Positions 1-5,859 of a stretch of DNA of 7,423 nucleotides are shown here, piece by piece. Position numbers and translations under genes: made by a program. Location: contig JAQGOX010000614.1 of assembly GCA_028293365.1 (NCBI GenBank), positions 1 to 7,423 of the forward strand, written 5' to 3'. Source of the stretch: Verrucomicrobiales bacterium. Its GTDB lineage: Bacteria; Verrucomicrobiota; Verrucomicrobiia; Limisphaerales; SXQI01. Below the pieces are notes generated by a model, which was given only the letters and a program-made list of their open reading frames with translations, did no database searches and was not told the DNA's origin. The first letter of the stretch is position 1. The number at the start of each line of letters is the position of its first letter.

Positions 1-66
1 AAACTTATTGAAAGCCTCGCGCATGATGTAAATACTTTGGTTCTCCAGTTTTGAAAGGTAATCCAT
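1..66 (-). CDS. cysD: Sulfate adenylyltransferase subunit 2, N-terminus (partial)
   Basis: Only the first 22 codons are present; the gene runs off the left edge. Reading leftward from the ATG at 66 gives MDYLSKLENQSIYI followed by MREAFNKF. This closely resembles the conserved start of CysD proteins of the MDYL-LENQSIYI-REAY type, just ahead of the PP-loop SIGKDS motif, which would lie outside the window. CysD is the catalytic small subunit of the ATP sulfurylase heterodimer with CysN; it makes APS from sulfate and ATP in the cytoplasm. The start is 20 bp after the cysH stop on the same strand, so it is very probably the third gene of the operon. There is no clear Shine-Dalgarno sequence before the ATG. 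cysN is expected next but cannot be seen. Confidence 0.85.
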   Translation of the reverse strand, partial: MDYLSKLENQSIYIMREAFNKF

Positions 67-86
67 ATCCAAGAAATTGAGCTGGC

Positions 87-806
87 TCAGGCCTTTCGGG
101 CCATGAAGGTGTGTATACCGCATTCCGCTTTGTTGAAACCGATCCACCGTCCTGCCCGCTCGCCTTTTCCATCGGCGGATTTGCTTGTGCACGGTGCACA
201 ACCGATGGAGCGGAAACCTCGATCATGCAGCGGATTATAGGGAATCTTATGCTCGCGAATATATTCCCAGACCTGTTCTTTTGACCAGTTGGCCATCGGA
301 TTCAGCTTGATAATGTCGCGGCCGCTGGTGGTATCGAAGGCATAAATTTCGATGACTCCGATGTCGGAACGAGTGCTCGATTGTTCGCGCCTCAGGCCGG
401 TTATCCAACAGTCGAGCTCCGAAAGCTTGCTCTGCAGTGGCAGCACTTTGCGCATCGTGCAACAAAGGTCGGGATCGCGCTTCCATAGCTCCGGCCCCTG
501 AACGGCGGCCTGTTGTTCGACTGTCAAATCGGGCTCCAGCGATTCGATTTGGCAACCCAGAAAATCTTCGAGCCGACTCTTTAACGCCAATGTTTCGGGA
601 AAAAGAAGTCCCGTATTGAGGGTAAATATAGGAAACTTGAAACCTCGATTGCGCGCGATGTGCATCATTACCAGGCCCGCACCCTGAAAGCTGGTGCCAA
701 TCCCCGCTTTTTCGCCAAAGGTTTCCCAGGCCCAGGCCAGAATCTCCTCGGTGCTTTGGATACCGAGGCGACTGTTCAAGGCTTGAACCTGGTCAGGAGT
801 AAACAT
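87..806 (-). CDS. cysH: Assimilatory adenylyl-sulfate (APS) reductase, Fe-S type
   Basis: A 239-aa protein of the CysH family, full length for the bacterial APS reductase type. It reduces APS (or PAPS) to sulfite using thioredoxin. Visible motifs are the nucleotide-binding GTSFQGAG near residues 36-43, the family signature ITGLRREQSSTR at 135-146, and the catalytic cysteine in ECGIH at 228-232 (Cys229). The protein also has Cys115-Cys116 and the pair Cys203/Cys206 in GCAPC. From family knowledge this CC...CxxC set binds a [4Fe-4S] cluster and marks enzymes that use APS, whereas the E. coli-type PAPS reductase lacks it. APS as substrate is therefore inferred. The ATG at 806 is 9 bp downstream of the cysI stop, consistent with translation from one mRNA. 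No strong ribosome binding site is seen. Confidence 0.95.
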   Translation of the reverse strand: MFTPDQVQALNSRLGIQSTEEILAWAWETFGEKAGIGTSFQGAGLVMMHIARNRGFKFPIFTLNTGLLFPETLALKSRLEDFLGCQIESLEPDLTVEQQAAVQGPELWKRDPDLCCTMRKVLPLQSKLSELDCWITGLRREQSSTRSDIGVIEIYAFDTTSGRDIIKLNPMANWSKEQVWEYIREHKIPYNPLHDRGFRSIGCAPCTSKSADGKGERAGRWIGFNKAECGIHTFMARKA

Positions 807-815
807 GGCGATCTA

Positions 816-2501
816 TTAATTCTGTGCGACCGGTGTCTCAGGAAAAAGCACCCGGTTTGCCCAATCGCCAAAGCGTTCACCGTGCGTTCGCTCTTTGGCG
901 AAGCGAGTGACCAGGGGCCGCAATTCGGTCACAATTTCCTCGTTTTTAACATTCTCTTTGAACAAACGATTCAATCGGGTGCTGCTTTCATTCCCGCCGA
1001 GGTATAGCTGGTATTTATTTGGAGCACGTCCAACAAAACCGATTTCAGCCATAAAAGGCCGGCCGCAACCGTTGGGACAGCCAGTCATCCGAATGATGAT
1101 CTCTTCCGAAGGCAGGCCCACTTCGGCAAGCAACCCTTCGATTCGGGCCAGGACATCGGGCAAGGTGCGTTCAGATTCCGCCAGGGCTAATCCGCAGGTG
1201 GGCAGCGCCGGACAGGCTATCGAGGCCCGGCGAATGACCGTCGACTGGTTTTCCACATCGATTCCATGGTCTGAGAGAATTTGAGTAATCTCCTCCTTAT
1301 GCTCAGAGGCGACATTCGCCAAAATTAAATTTTGCGATGGAGTCAAACGTACTTCTGTCTGAAATTTCTCCAGGATGGCGCGGACTGCCGATTTGAGACG
1401 GACGGCTTCGGTGTCTTTAATGCGGCCTGTTTCGACATAAAGCCCCAGAAAGTGCTGGCCATTAAACTGTGGGTGCCATCCAAACATATCACCCTGTTTC
1501 GTGAACGCGAAAGGACGGGCGGGCTGCAATTGAAAACCGACGCGCCGTTCCAGTTCTTCGCGGAACCACGCCACACCCCGATCTTCAAGAATGTATTTCA
1601 AACGGGCATGCTTCCTATTCGTACGATCTCCAAAATCGCGGTGAATCGTCAGAACCGCTTTTGCCGCTTGTTCAATCTGATCCGGGGTGACGAATCCGAT
1701 GACATCGGACATACGAGGAAACGTTTCCGCGTTTCCATGGCTCATTCCTAATCCGCCACCCGCCAATAAGTTATATCCCAGCAGCTTTTCACATTCGATA
1801 ATGGCAATGAATCCGAGACAATTTGTGAATACATCAATATCGTTTAAAGGCGGAATCGCGAAAGCTACTTTAAATTTCCGCGGTAAGTACGTTTTACCAT
1901 ACAACGGATCTTCAAAATCAGGCTCGGCGTCCGCAAGGCTTAGGGGCTGCCCCTCAACCCAAATCTTGTGGTACGCTGACGTTTTTGGGAGCAAGGCCTG
2001 CGAAAGCAATCGGGCATCATCCAACACCTGCTCTACCAGGCGACTCGTGGCCGGTGTAGAAGGGGCCATTACATTACGATTGACGTCCCCACACGCAGCC
2101 AGGGTCGTGGAGAGGGCGTCATTGATTCCCTTCATTAATTTCCCGAGCCCACTTTTTACTATTCCGTGAAATTGAAAGCTCTGTCTCGTCGTAATTCGCA
2201 ACGTATTGTTTCCATAGGCACTGGCAAGGTGATCGAACACAAGGTACTGCGATGCAGGGACGATCCCGCCAGGAAGCCGACCCCGCACCATGAAAATGTA
2301 TTGCTTGCCCGCCTTTCTTTTATCGCGGTCATCCTGTTGATAAATTCCATGAAACTTCATGAATTGCGTATCGTCATCGGAAAACCGATCGACAGCGGGA
2401 TCCGCGAGAGTTGCCCCAATATTTCCAGCAAGAGTCGGATTTGCCTCTTTCAAAAGCTCATTGTGGGAGCGCTTTACGGGCGATTCAGCCTGTGTAATCA
2501 T
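816..2501 (-). CDS. cysI: Assimilatory sulfite reductase hemoprotein (beta subunit)
   Basis: A 561-aa protein that aligns along its length with E. coli CysI, which reduces sulfite to sulfide with six electrons. The siroheme/[4Fe-4S] ligand cysteines are Cys430, Cys436, Cys475 and Cys479 (ACPALPTC and TGCPNGCG), with the same spacing as in E. coli. Other conserved blocks are RGRLPGG (73-79), TTRQSFQFHG (104-113), NRNV (141-144) and LPRKFK (206-211), the last carrying the two lysines that contact the siroheme-bound sulfite. The ATG at 2501 is the only good start, because an in-frame TGA with no ATG or GTG in between lies a short way upstream. A promoter is visible 24-52 bp before it. cysJ, the usual NADPH flavoprotein partner, is not next to it in the visible sequence, so the electron donor is unknown. 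The sequence looks closer to CysI than to plant-type ferredoxin sulfite reductase. Confidence 0.96.
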   Translation of the reverse strand: MITQAESPVKRSHNELLKEANPTLAGNIGATLADPAVDRFSDDDTQFMKFHGIYQQDDRDKRKAGKQYIFMVRGRLPGGIVPASQYLVFDHLASAYGNNTLRITTRQSFQFHGIVKSGLGKLMKGINDALSTTLAACGDVNRNVMAPSTPATSRLVEQVLDDARLLSQALLPKTSAYHKIWVEGQPLSLADAEPDFEDPLYGKTYLPRKFKVAFAIPPLNDIDVFTNCLGFIAIIECEKLLGYNLLAGGGLGMSHGNAETFPRMSDVIGFVTPDQIEQAAKAVLTIHRDFGDRTNRKHARLKYILEDRGVAWFREELERRVGFQLQPARPFAFTKQGDMFGWHPQFNGQHFLGLYVETGRIKDTEAVRLKSAVRAILEKFQTEVRLTPSQNLILANVASEHKEEITQILSDHGIDVENQSTVIRRASIACPALPTCGLALAESERTLPDVLARIEGLLAEVGLPSEEIIIRMTGCPNGCGRPFMAEIGFVGRAPNKYQLYLGGNESSTRLNRLFKENVKNEEIVTELRPLVTRFAKERTHGERFGDWANRVLFPETPVAQN

Positions 2502-2524
2502 AAGTAAACTACTAAAGATACGTA

Positions 2525-2553
2525 AGTATTCAAACCAATTTGAGGCCTGTCAA
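2525..2553 (-). promoter_or_regulatory. Predicted sigma70-type promoter of the cysI-cysH-cysD operon
   Basis: Read on the minus strand there is a perfect -35 box TTGACA (2553-2548), a 17-bp spacer, and a -10 box AATACT (2530-2525) that matches four of six consensus bases. Transcription would start near 2518, giving a leader of only about 17 nt before the cysI ATG at 2501. That leader holds no Shine-Dalgarno sequence. The spacing and the perfect -35 make the call reasonable, but it rests on pattern alone. Confidence 0.55.
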
Positions 2554-2555
2554 AT
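2538..2555. promoter_or_regulatory. Operator-like dyad ATTTGA-N6-TCAAAT over the cysI -35 box
   Basis: The two 6-bp half sites (2538-2543 and 2550-2555) are exact reverse complements separated by 6 bp. The core TTGA-N6-TCAA is the layout bound by regulators of the CRP/FNR superfamily. The right half site overlaps the predicted -35 box, a position typical of a repressor site. Binding by any regulator is inference; half sites this short can occur by chance. Confidence 0.35.
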
Positions 2556-2724
2556 ATTTCTTTTTGGGTTTCGACAGGTGCCCGTTGTCGACGCTCACGG
2601 CATCGATCATTAAAATATCCCACTTTCGAGCTGCGGAACAACTCAGAAATAGGACTTTTATCAATCCCCGCAGAAAGATGCCACAGGGTTTGAGACTGTC
2701 AGGATAATAAAAACCTGCAACTCC

Positions 2725-3624
2725 TTACGGGGGGGGGATGGGCGGATAAACCATTTCATGCGGAGGAATTTGGGCCGCAGGATTACCTTGATTCCCGGGG
2801 AAACCGGGGTTGCCCTGGTTCCCGAAAGGACCAGGAGCGTTTTGTGTTGGAGCAACTGGAGGAAGGCCATAGGCCTGCCGCGTTTCCGCTTGTTGCCTTC
2901 GCATAATAGCAATCTGCTCTTCCGCGTTCATGTCAGGCTGCGGCGTAATACCATTTGCTGGAACCGCCAGCGTCGGCGCTGCCATCACCGGCGCAGGACC
3001 GCTCATTCCGCCGTAAGTAGGAGGTGGCTGCGTACGCAACGATCGCGACGGAATGGTCCGCGGAGTGGAGGTCGTATTGTTCATCGGACTGGGAGTAGCC
3101 GGATGTCCCGCTGCGTTAGGCAAGGGAGCGGGAAAGGCGTTCGGCTGGCCCGGCAGGCCCGGTCGTGCCCCCGGCGCTGGAACGGCCGCTTTCGCGGCCG
3201 GAATGCCGTCGGTCGCAAACGTCATAAGCTTCTCGCTGCCATTGTAGCGGACCTTAACGCTCTTATTTTTTGGATCGATCTGAAGAATCTCCAGCCCATC
3301 TTTACTTTGGCCCTCGGTAAGCGAGTAATAAGCGGGAGATTTCGCATCTTTACTCATCAAATAAGCCCTTTTTGGATTCGCGGGAGCTCCGATACTTGTA
3401 AACCCAGTCAGATAAAATTCCAGCTTGGGAGGCTCGTTCGTCGGAGGGGGGGGCGGAGGGGGGGGCGGCTTCAACCCGAACGGATTACGTTCGACAATTG
3501 TCTGGTAATCGCGTGTAGAACTCCGCGATTCAATAGCGGCAGCATACTGCAGCGTCCCAAAAATGGCGACGAAGCAAAGGGCTCCCCTCATACAATTAGC
3601 GCGCATGGCGAAACAGTATCGCAT
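2725..3624 (-). CDS. Secreted proline/glycine-rich protein, function unknown
   Basis: A 299-aa protein I do not recognise. A hydrophobic stretch at about residues 14-30, ending YAAA before IES, looks like a signal peptide. The ATG codons for residues 1, 7 and 12 are all possible starts; none has a Shine-Dalgarno sequence, and Met12 gives the neatest signal peptide. ERNPFGLK (45-52) is followed by nine prolines (53-61). A compact segment at about 67-139 follows (LEFYLTGFTSIGAPANPKRA, then YYSLTEGQ and LEILQID), with alternating hydrophobic residues suggesting a small beta domain. Its LTEG/LEILQID pattern loosely recalls the periplasmic domains of GspC or PilP pilus and secretion proteins, which is a weak inference. 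Residues 140-299 are low-complexity Pro/Ala/Gly/Asn, with a repeated GNQGNP at 268-273 and 277-282, and end in IPPP. The gene lies upstream of the cys operon on the same strand, 223 bp away, and is probably a separate unit. Confidence 0.75.
   Translation of the reverse strand: MRYCFAMRANCMRGALCFVAIFGTLQYAAAIESRSSTRDYQTIVERNPFGLKPPPPPPPPPTNEPPKLEFYLTGFTSIGAPANPKRAYLMSKDAKSPAYYSLTEGQSKDGLEILQIDPKNKSVKVRYNGSEKLMTFATDGIPAAKAAVPAPGARPGLPGQPNAFPAPLPNAAGHPATPSPMNNTTSTPRTIPSRSLRTQPPPTYGGMSGPAPVMAAPTLAVPANGITPQPDMNAEEQIAIMRRQQAETRQAYGLPPVAPTQNAPGPFGNQGNPGFPGNQGNPAAQIPPHEMVYPPIPPP
2729..2737 (-). repeat. C9 homopolymer directly before the stop codon
   Basis: The coding strand of the secreted Pro-rich gene reads AT, nine C, G, TAA, so the tract forms the last Pro codons and abuts the stop. 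Loss of one C would bypass the TAA and add about 22 residues (starting RKELQVFIILTV) up to a TGA at 2661. Gain of one C would add about 9. Whether the length varies cannot be seen from one sequence. Confidence 0.6.
3446..3465 (-). repeat. Two C8 tracts encoding a nine-proline run
   Basis: Two runs of eight G on the plus strand (3446-3453 and 3458-3465) are separated by CGGA. On the coding strand they encode most of Pro53-Pro61 of the secreted protein. Unlike a Pro run made of mixed codons, these are long homopolymers, so they are candidates for replication slippage or sequencing error. The frame is intact here. Confidence 0.65.
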
Positions 3625-3785
3625 ATTTTTCTAAACACCAGCCCGCGATATTGGTTGCGCGACCAAACCGTTCACGACTCCCTATCCCCGGTATAGGCAA
3701 AACCGGTAACCTGATTTCCTACCGTCGCCTGATTTCGCAGGTTCGCACAGGACCTAGAATCGAGATTGAACCGCGCATCCCTTTT

Positions 3786-4085
3786 ATGAACACATTGCAT
3801 CATCATTTGGCAAACGGGCTTGAACGTGAAACCTGCGCGCTCGCCTGGCACTCTGTTCCTGCAACCGTCGATACACCGATTAATCCAACACAGGCGCTTG
3901 AGTCGGTTTCGGTAAGCCGGCACTGGCGCCAACCGTTAGCGGTGCGTCCGAGTCAGCCGTTGCGCGCTTTAGAGAGCCGTCCCGGGGAACTTCAAACCGA
4001 ATCGAAATTGCGTACTTTCAAAAACCGCCGGATTTTCGCTCGCCAAATCGGATGGGATAGCTGGGACAAACTTTCCGAATTGTAA
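3786..4085 (+). CDS. Possible small hypothetical protein (99 aa)
   Basis: An open frame from ATG at 3786 to TAA at 4083-4085, starting MNTLHHHLANGLERETC and ending RQIGWDSWDKLSEL. I recognise no family. It has no signal peptide, membrane segment or cysteine motif; the C-terminal third is basic (KNRRIFARQ) and then acidic. The frame stays open further upstream to a TTG at 3651, so the true start is uncertain. No Shine-Dalgarno sequence precedes it, but that is also true of the confident genes here. Codon use is unremarkable for the window, giving little support for or against coding. It would be divergent from the secreted protein gene ending its upstream region at 3624. Its 3' end overlaps the extended open frame of the kaiC remnant on the other strand. 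It could be spurious. Confidence 0.35.
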   Translation: MNTLHHHLANGLERETCALAWHSVPATVDTPINPTQALESVSVSRHWRQPLAVRPSQPLRALESRPGELQTESKLRTFKNRRIFARQIGWDSWDKLSEL

Positions 4086-4147
4086 ACACCTGTCGCGCTC
4101 CGGTGATTTTGAGACGCCGACTTTTCCTCTCAACAAGCAACCTCAAG

Positions 4148-4272
4148 TTAGGGGCATCCTCCGGGCAATCTCCCTGCGTAATTTCGTCAAGCCCTCGAAT
4201 TCCGGTGGGACACTTCGGTGGCGCGATTCGCTCATCGCTTTTCTCGATACTTAAATGCGATTTTTCTGTCAC
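4148..4272 (-). pseudogene. kaiC: Decayed N-terminal fragment of a KaiC-family gene
   Basis: Reading leftward from a possible GTG at 4272, the frame gives SIEKSDERIAPP and then KCPTGIRGLDEITQG (codons 4215-4171). This is the unmistakable N-terminal signature of KaiC-like RecA-fold ATPases, which continue GGLPxGRPTLVCG into the Walker A loop. Here the frame breaks at 4170/4169. Restoring one missing nucleotide yields LPGGCP, matching LPxGRP with two Arg codons changed, and then an in-frame TAA at 4150-4148. In the original frame translation continues to a stop at 4018 with no KaiC resemblance. No Walker A GxxxxGKT can be read confidently. The rest of the roughly 500-aa protein is missing from the visible region. 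It is therefore best read as a relic of a lost gene; a short expressed peptide is less likely. Confidence 0.7.
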
Positions 4273-4304
4273 GGCGCGACGATAGAATTTTTGTTTTGCA
4301 ACTG

Positions 4305-4333
4305 TTGATAAGCCGCACCCCTGAGAAAATATT
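4305..4333 (+). promoter_or_regulatory. Predicted promoter of the DUF1501/DUF1549 operon
   Basis: A -35-like TTGATA (4305-4310, five of six consensus bases) is followed by a 17-bp spacer and a -10-like AATATT (4328-4333, four of six). Transcription would start near 4340, leaving a leader of about 125 nt before the preferred start at 4465. The -10 box lies within the left arm of the inverted repeat described next. Pattern-based only. Confidence 0.4.
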
Positions 4334-4360
4334 CGGCGTTTTCCCCGATATTTTCTGAGG
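4320..4360. repeat. Long imperfect inverted repeat before the DUF1501 gene
   Basis: The left arm is CCT, G, AGAAAATAT, T, CGG (4320-4336). The right arm is CCG, ATATTTTCT, G, AGG (4345-4360). They pair over 15 bp with one G/G mismatch and one bulged T around an 8-nt loop. The 9-bp core is exact. It is not followed by a T run on either strand, so it does not look like a Rho-independent terminator. Overlap with the predicted promoter suggests an operator; a leader RNA hairpin is the alternative. Confidence 0.65.
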
Positions 4361-4464
4361 AGTGCAGTAGAAGTGCGTGGTGAAGAGGACTTCGGAATTG
4401 GTTGCCGCCGATGTTCCGGCAGGCTAATTTGAAACGGAAGCCTTCGAATCACGCAATACTGCTT

Positions 4465-5841
4465 ATGCTAAAATTATCTGGCAAGGGATCGATCACCACA
4501 TGCGACGGGATTACGCGCAGAGATTTTTTACAAGCCGGCACGCTGGGAGCCATCGGCCTGTCGCTTTCGAAATTTGCGGCGTTGCAGTCCCTCGGAGCGG
4601 TCGCAAAAGGAAACGATGAACGTTCGGCAATCATGATTTTTAATCTCGGCGCACCCAGCCAGATTGACACATGGGATATGAAACCGGATGCACCCCGCGA
4701 GATCCGGGGCCCGTTCAAGCCAATCAAAACGAACAATCCAGATATTCAGATTTCAGAGATTTTTCCGCTGCACGCGAAAATCGCGGATAAATTTTCGCTC
4801 GTTCGCACCTGTTACCATACCGCGGCGGCGGTGCACGACACGGGACATCAAATGATGCAGACCGGCCGGCTTTTCACGGGTGGCGTAAACACACCCCATG
4901 CCGGATGCGCTTTGGAATTCTTAAAAGGGAGGCGCAACGAATTGCCAGCGCATGTCATGCTGCCGGAGTCGATGGGCCCGACCGGCGGAAATCTTCCTCA
5001 TGGGCAGGATGGAGGTTTTCTGGGAAAAGCCTACGACCCGTTTGTATTGAATTCCGATCCGTCCAAAAAAGATTTCAAAGTTCCCGACCTTTTGCCTCCC
5101 ACGGAAATTGGCGAAGCGCGCCTCGAACGCCGCCGGGAATTACGGCATGTGGTTGACGATGCAGTCCGAAATTTCGAAGGCAATCCAGGCGCACAGTTGA
5201 TGGATAGTAACTTCTCCTCGGCTTACCGGTTAATGACCAGCGTCGAAGCGCGCGAAGCATTCGATCTTTCCAAAGAAACAGAGAAAGTCCGGGAACGCTA
5301 TGGGATGACGCGGTTCGGGCAAAGCTGCTTGCTTGCTCGAAGACTGATCGAGGCAGGGGTTCGCTTTGTCACTATCAATACGTTTATAACGGTCTTCGAT
5401 GAGATCACCTGGGATATCCACGGTTCCAAACCGTTCACCTCGATCGCAGGCATGAAGGATATTGTAGCTCCGATGTATGATCAGGGTTACAGCGCATTGA
5501 TTGAAGATTTGTCGCAGCGCGGAATGCTCGATAATACCCTTGTTGCAAATTTGTCAGAATTCGGACGCACGCCAAAAATTAATCCAGCCGGCGGACGCGA
5601 CCACTGGCCCCAGTGCTGGACCGTTTACTTTGCTGGTGGCGGAGTCAAAGGCGGACGTATTATCGGCAAAAGCGATGAGATCGGAGCCTATCCGGTCGAG
5701 CGTCCGGTGAAGCCAGGCGAAATCGTGGCTACGATTTATCGCAGCCTCGGTTTAAACCTTGAAACGCATTTACCCGGTCCGAATTCCCGCCCGTATCCCC
5801 TGGTCGATTTCGGAACCCAGGCAATTAATGAGCTTTTCTAA
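4465..5841 (+). CDS. DUF1501 family protein, Tat-exported
   Basis: A 458-aa protein, a normal length for DUF1501, a family placed in the alkaline phosphatase/sulfatase superfamily but without a proven reaction. I chose the ATG at 4465 because MLKLSGKGSITTCDGITRRDFL matches the typical family N-terminus; a TTG at 4402 would add 21 residues that do not look like the family. Arg18-Arg19 in TRRDFL followed by a hydrophobic stretch (about 24-46) form a twin-arginine signal, so export is predicted. Conserved blocks are LGAPSQIDTWDMKP (61-74), CYHTAAAVHDTGHQMMQTGR (116-135) and SEFGRTPKINPAGGRDHWP (364-382). The last carries the Asp-His pair expected for metal binding in this superfamily. It lies 18 bp upstream of the DUF1549 gene, so the two are probably cotranscribed and act together outside the cytoplasm. 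No Shine-Dalgarno sequence is visible. Confidence 0.92.
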   Translation: MLKLSGKGSITTCDGITRRDFLQAGTLGAIGLSLSKFAALQSLGAVAKGNDERSAIMIFNLGAPSQIDTWDMKPDAPREIRGPFKPIKTNNPDIQISEIFPLHAKIADKFSLVRTCYHTAAAVHDTGHQMMQTGRLFTGGVNTPHAGCALEFLKGRRNELPAHVMLPESMGPTGGNLPHGQDGGFLGKAYDPFVLNSDPSKKDFKVPDLLPPTEIGEARLERRRELRHVVDDAVRNFEGNPGAQLMDSNFSSAYRLMTSVEAREAFDLSKETEKVRERYGMTRFGQSCLLARRLIEAGVRFVTINTFITVFDEITWDIHGSKPFTSIAGMKDIVAPMYDQGYSALIEDLSQRGMLDNTLVANLSEFGRTPKINPAGGRDHWPQCWTVYFAGGGVKGGRIIGKSDEIGAYPVERPVKPGEIVATIYRSLGLNLETHLPGPNSRPYPLVDFGTQAINELF

Positions 5842-5859
5842 CTCCCATTCGATGCATCC

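Noticed and set aside
2579..2602. Short hairpin TGCC...GGCA as terminator of the secreted protein gene
   Set aside because: About 6 bp with a bulge, GTCGAC in the loop and no T run in the right place; too weak.
2758..3696. A 312-codon plus-strand frame, longer than the minus-strand gene it overlaps
   Set aside because: It is rich in Arg and Trp with no recognisable motif, as expected from the complement of Pro/Gly-rich codons. The minus-strand product has a signal peptide and a coherent domain layout.
3710..3736. Direct repeat CCTGATTTC, two copies 18 bp apart
   Set aside because: Only 9 bp, two copies, and not placed at a recognisable promoter; plausible by chance.
4027..4050. Possible further KaiC similarity (a FGE...GGF pattern near the end of the open frame)
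   Set aside because: The spacing from the N-terminal signature is about 27 nt too long and the match is only a few residues, so it is not distinguishable from chance.
4320..4360. Inverted repeat as a Rho-independent terminator
   Set aside because: No T run follows it on either strand, and no confident gene ends just before it.
4018..4452. A 144-codon minus-strand frame as an intact gene
   Set aside because: Only the middle (4272-4171) resembles a known protein (KaiC). The first 60 codons span the inverted repeat and the rest follows a frameshift, so it is a chance frame around a relic.
4402..4464. TTG start at 4402 adding 21 residues to the DUF1501 protein
   Set aside because: The extension does not look like the family and would bury the twin-arginine motif deeper; the ATG at 4465 gives the typical N-terminus.
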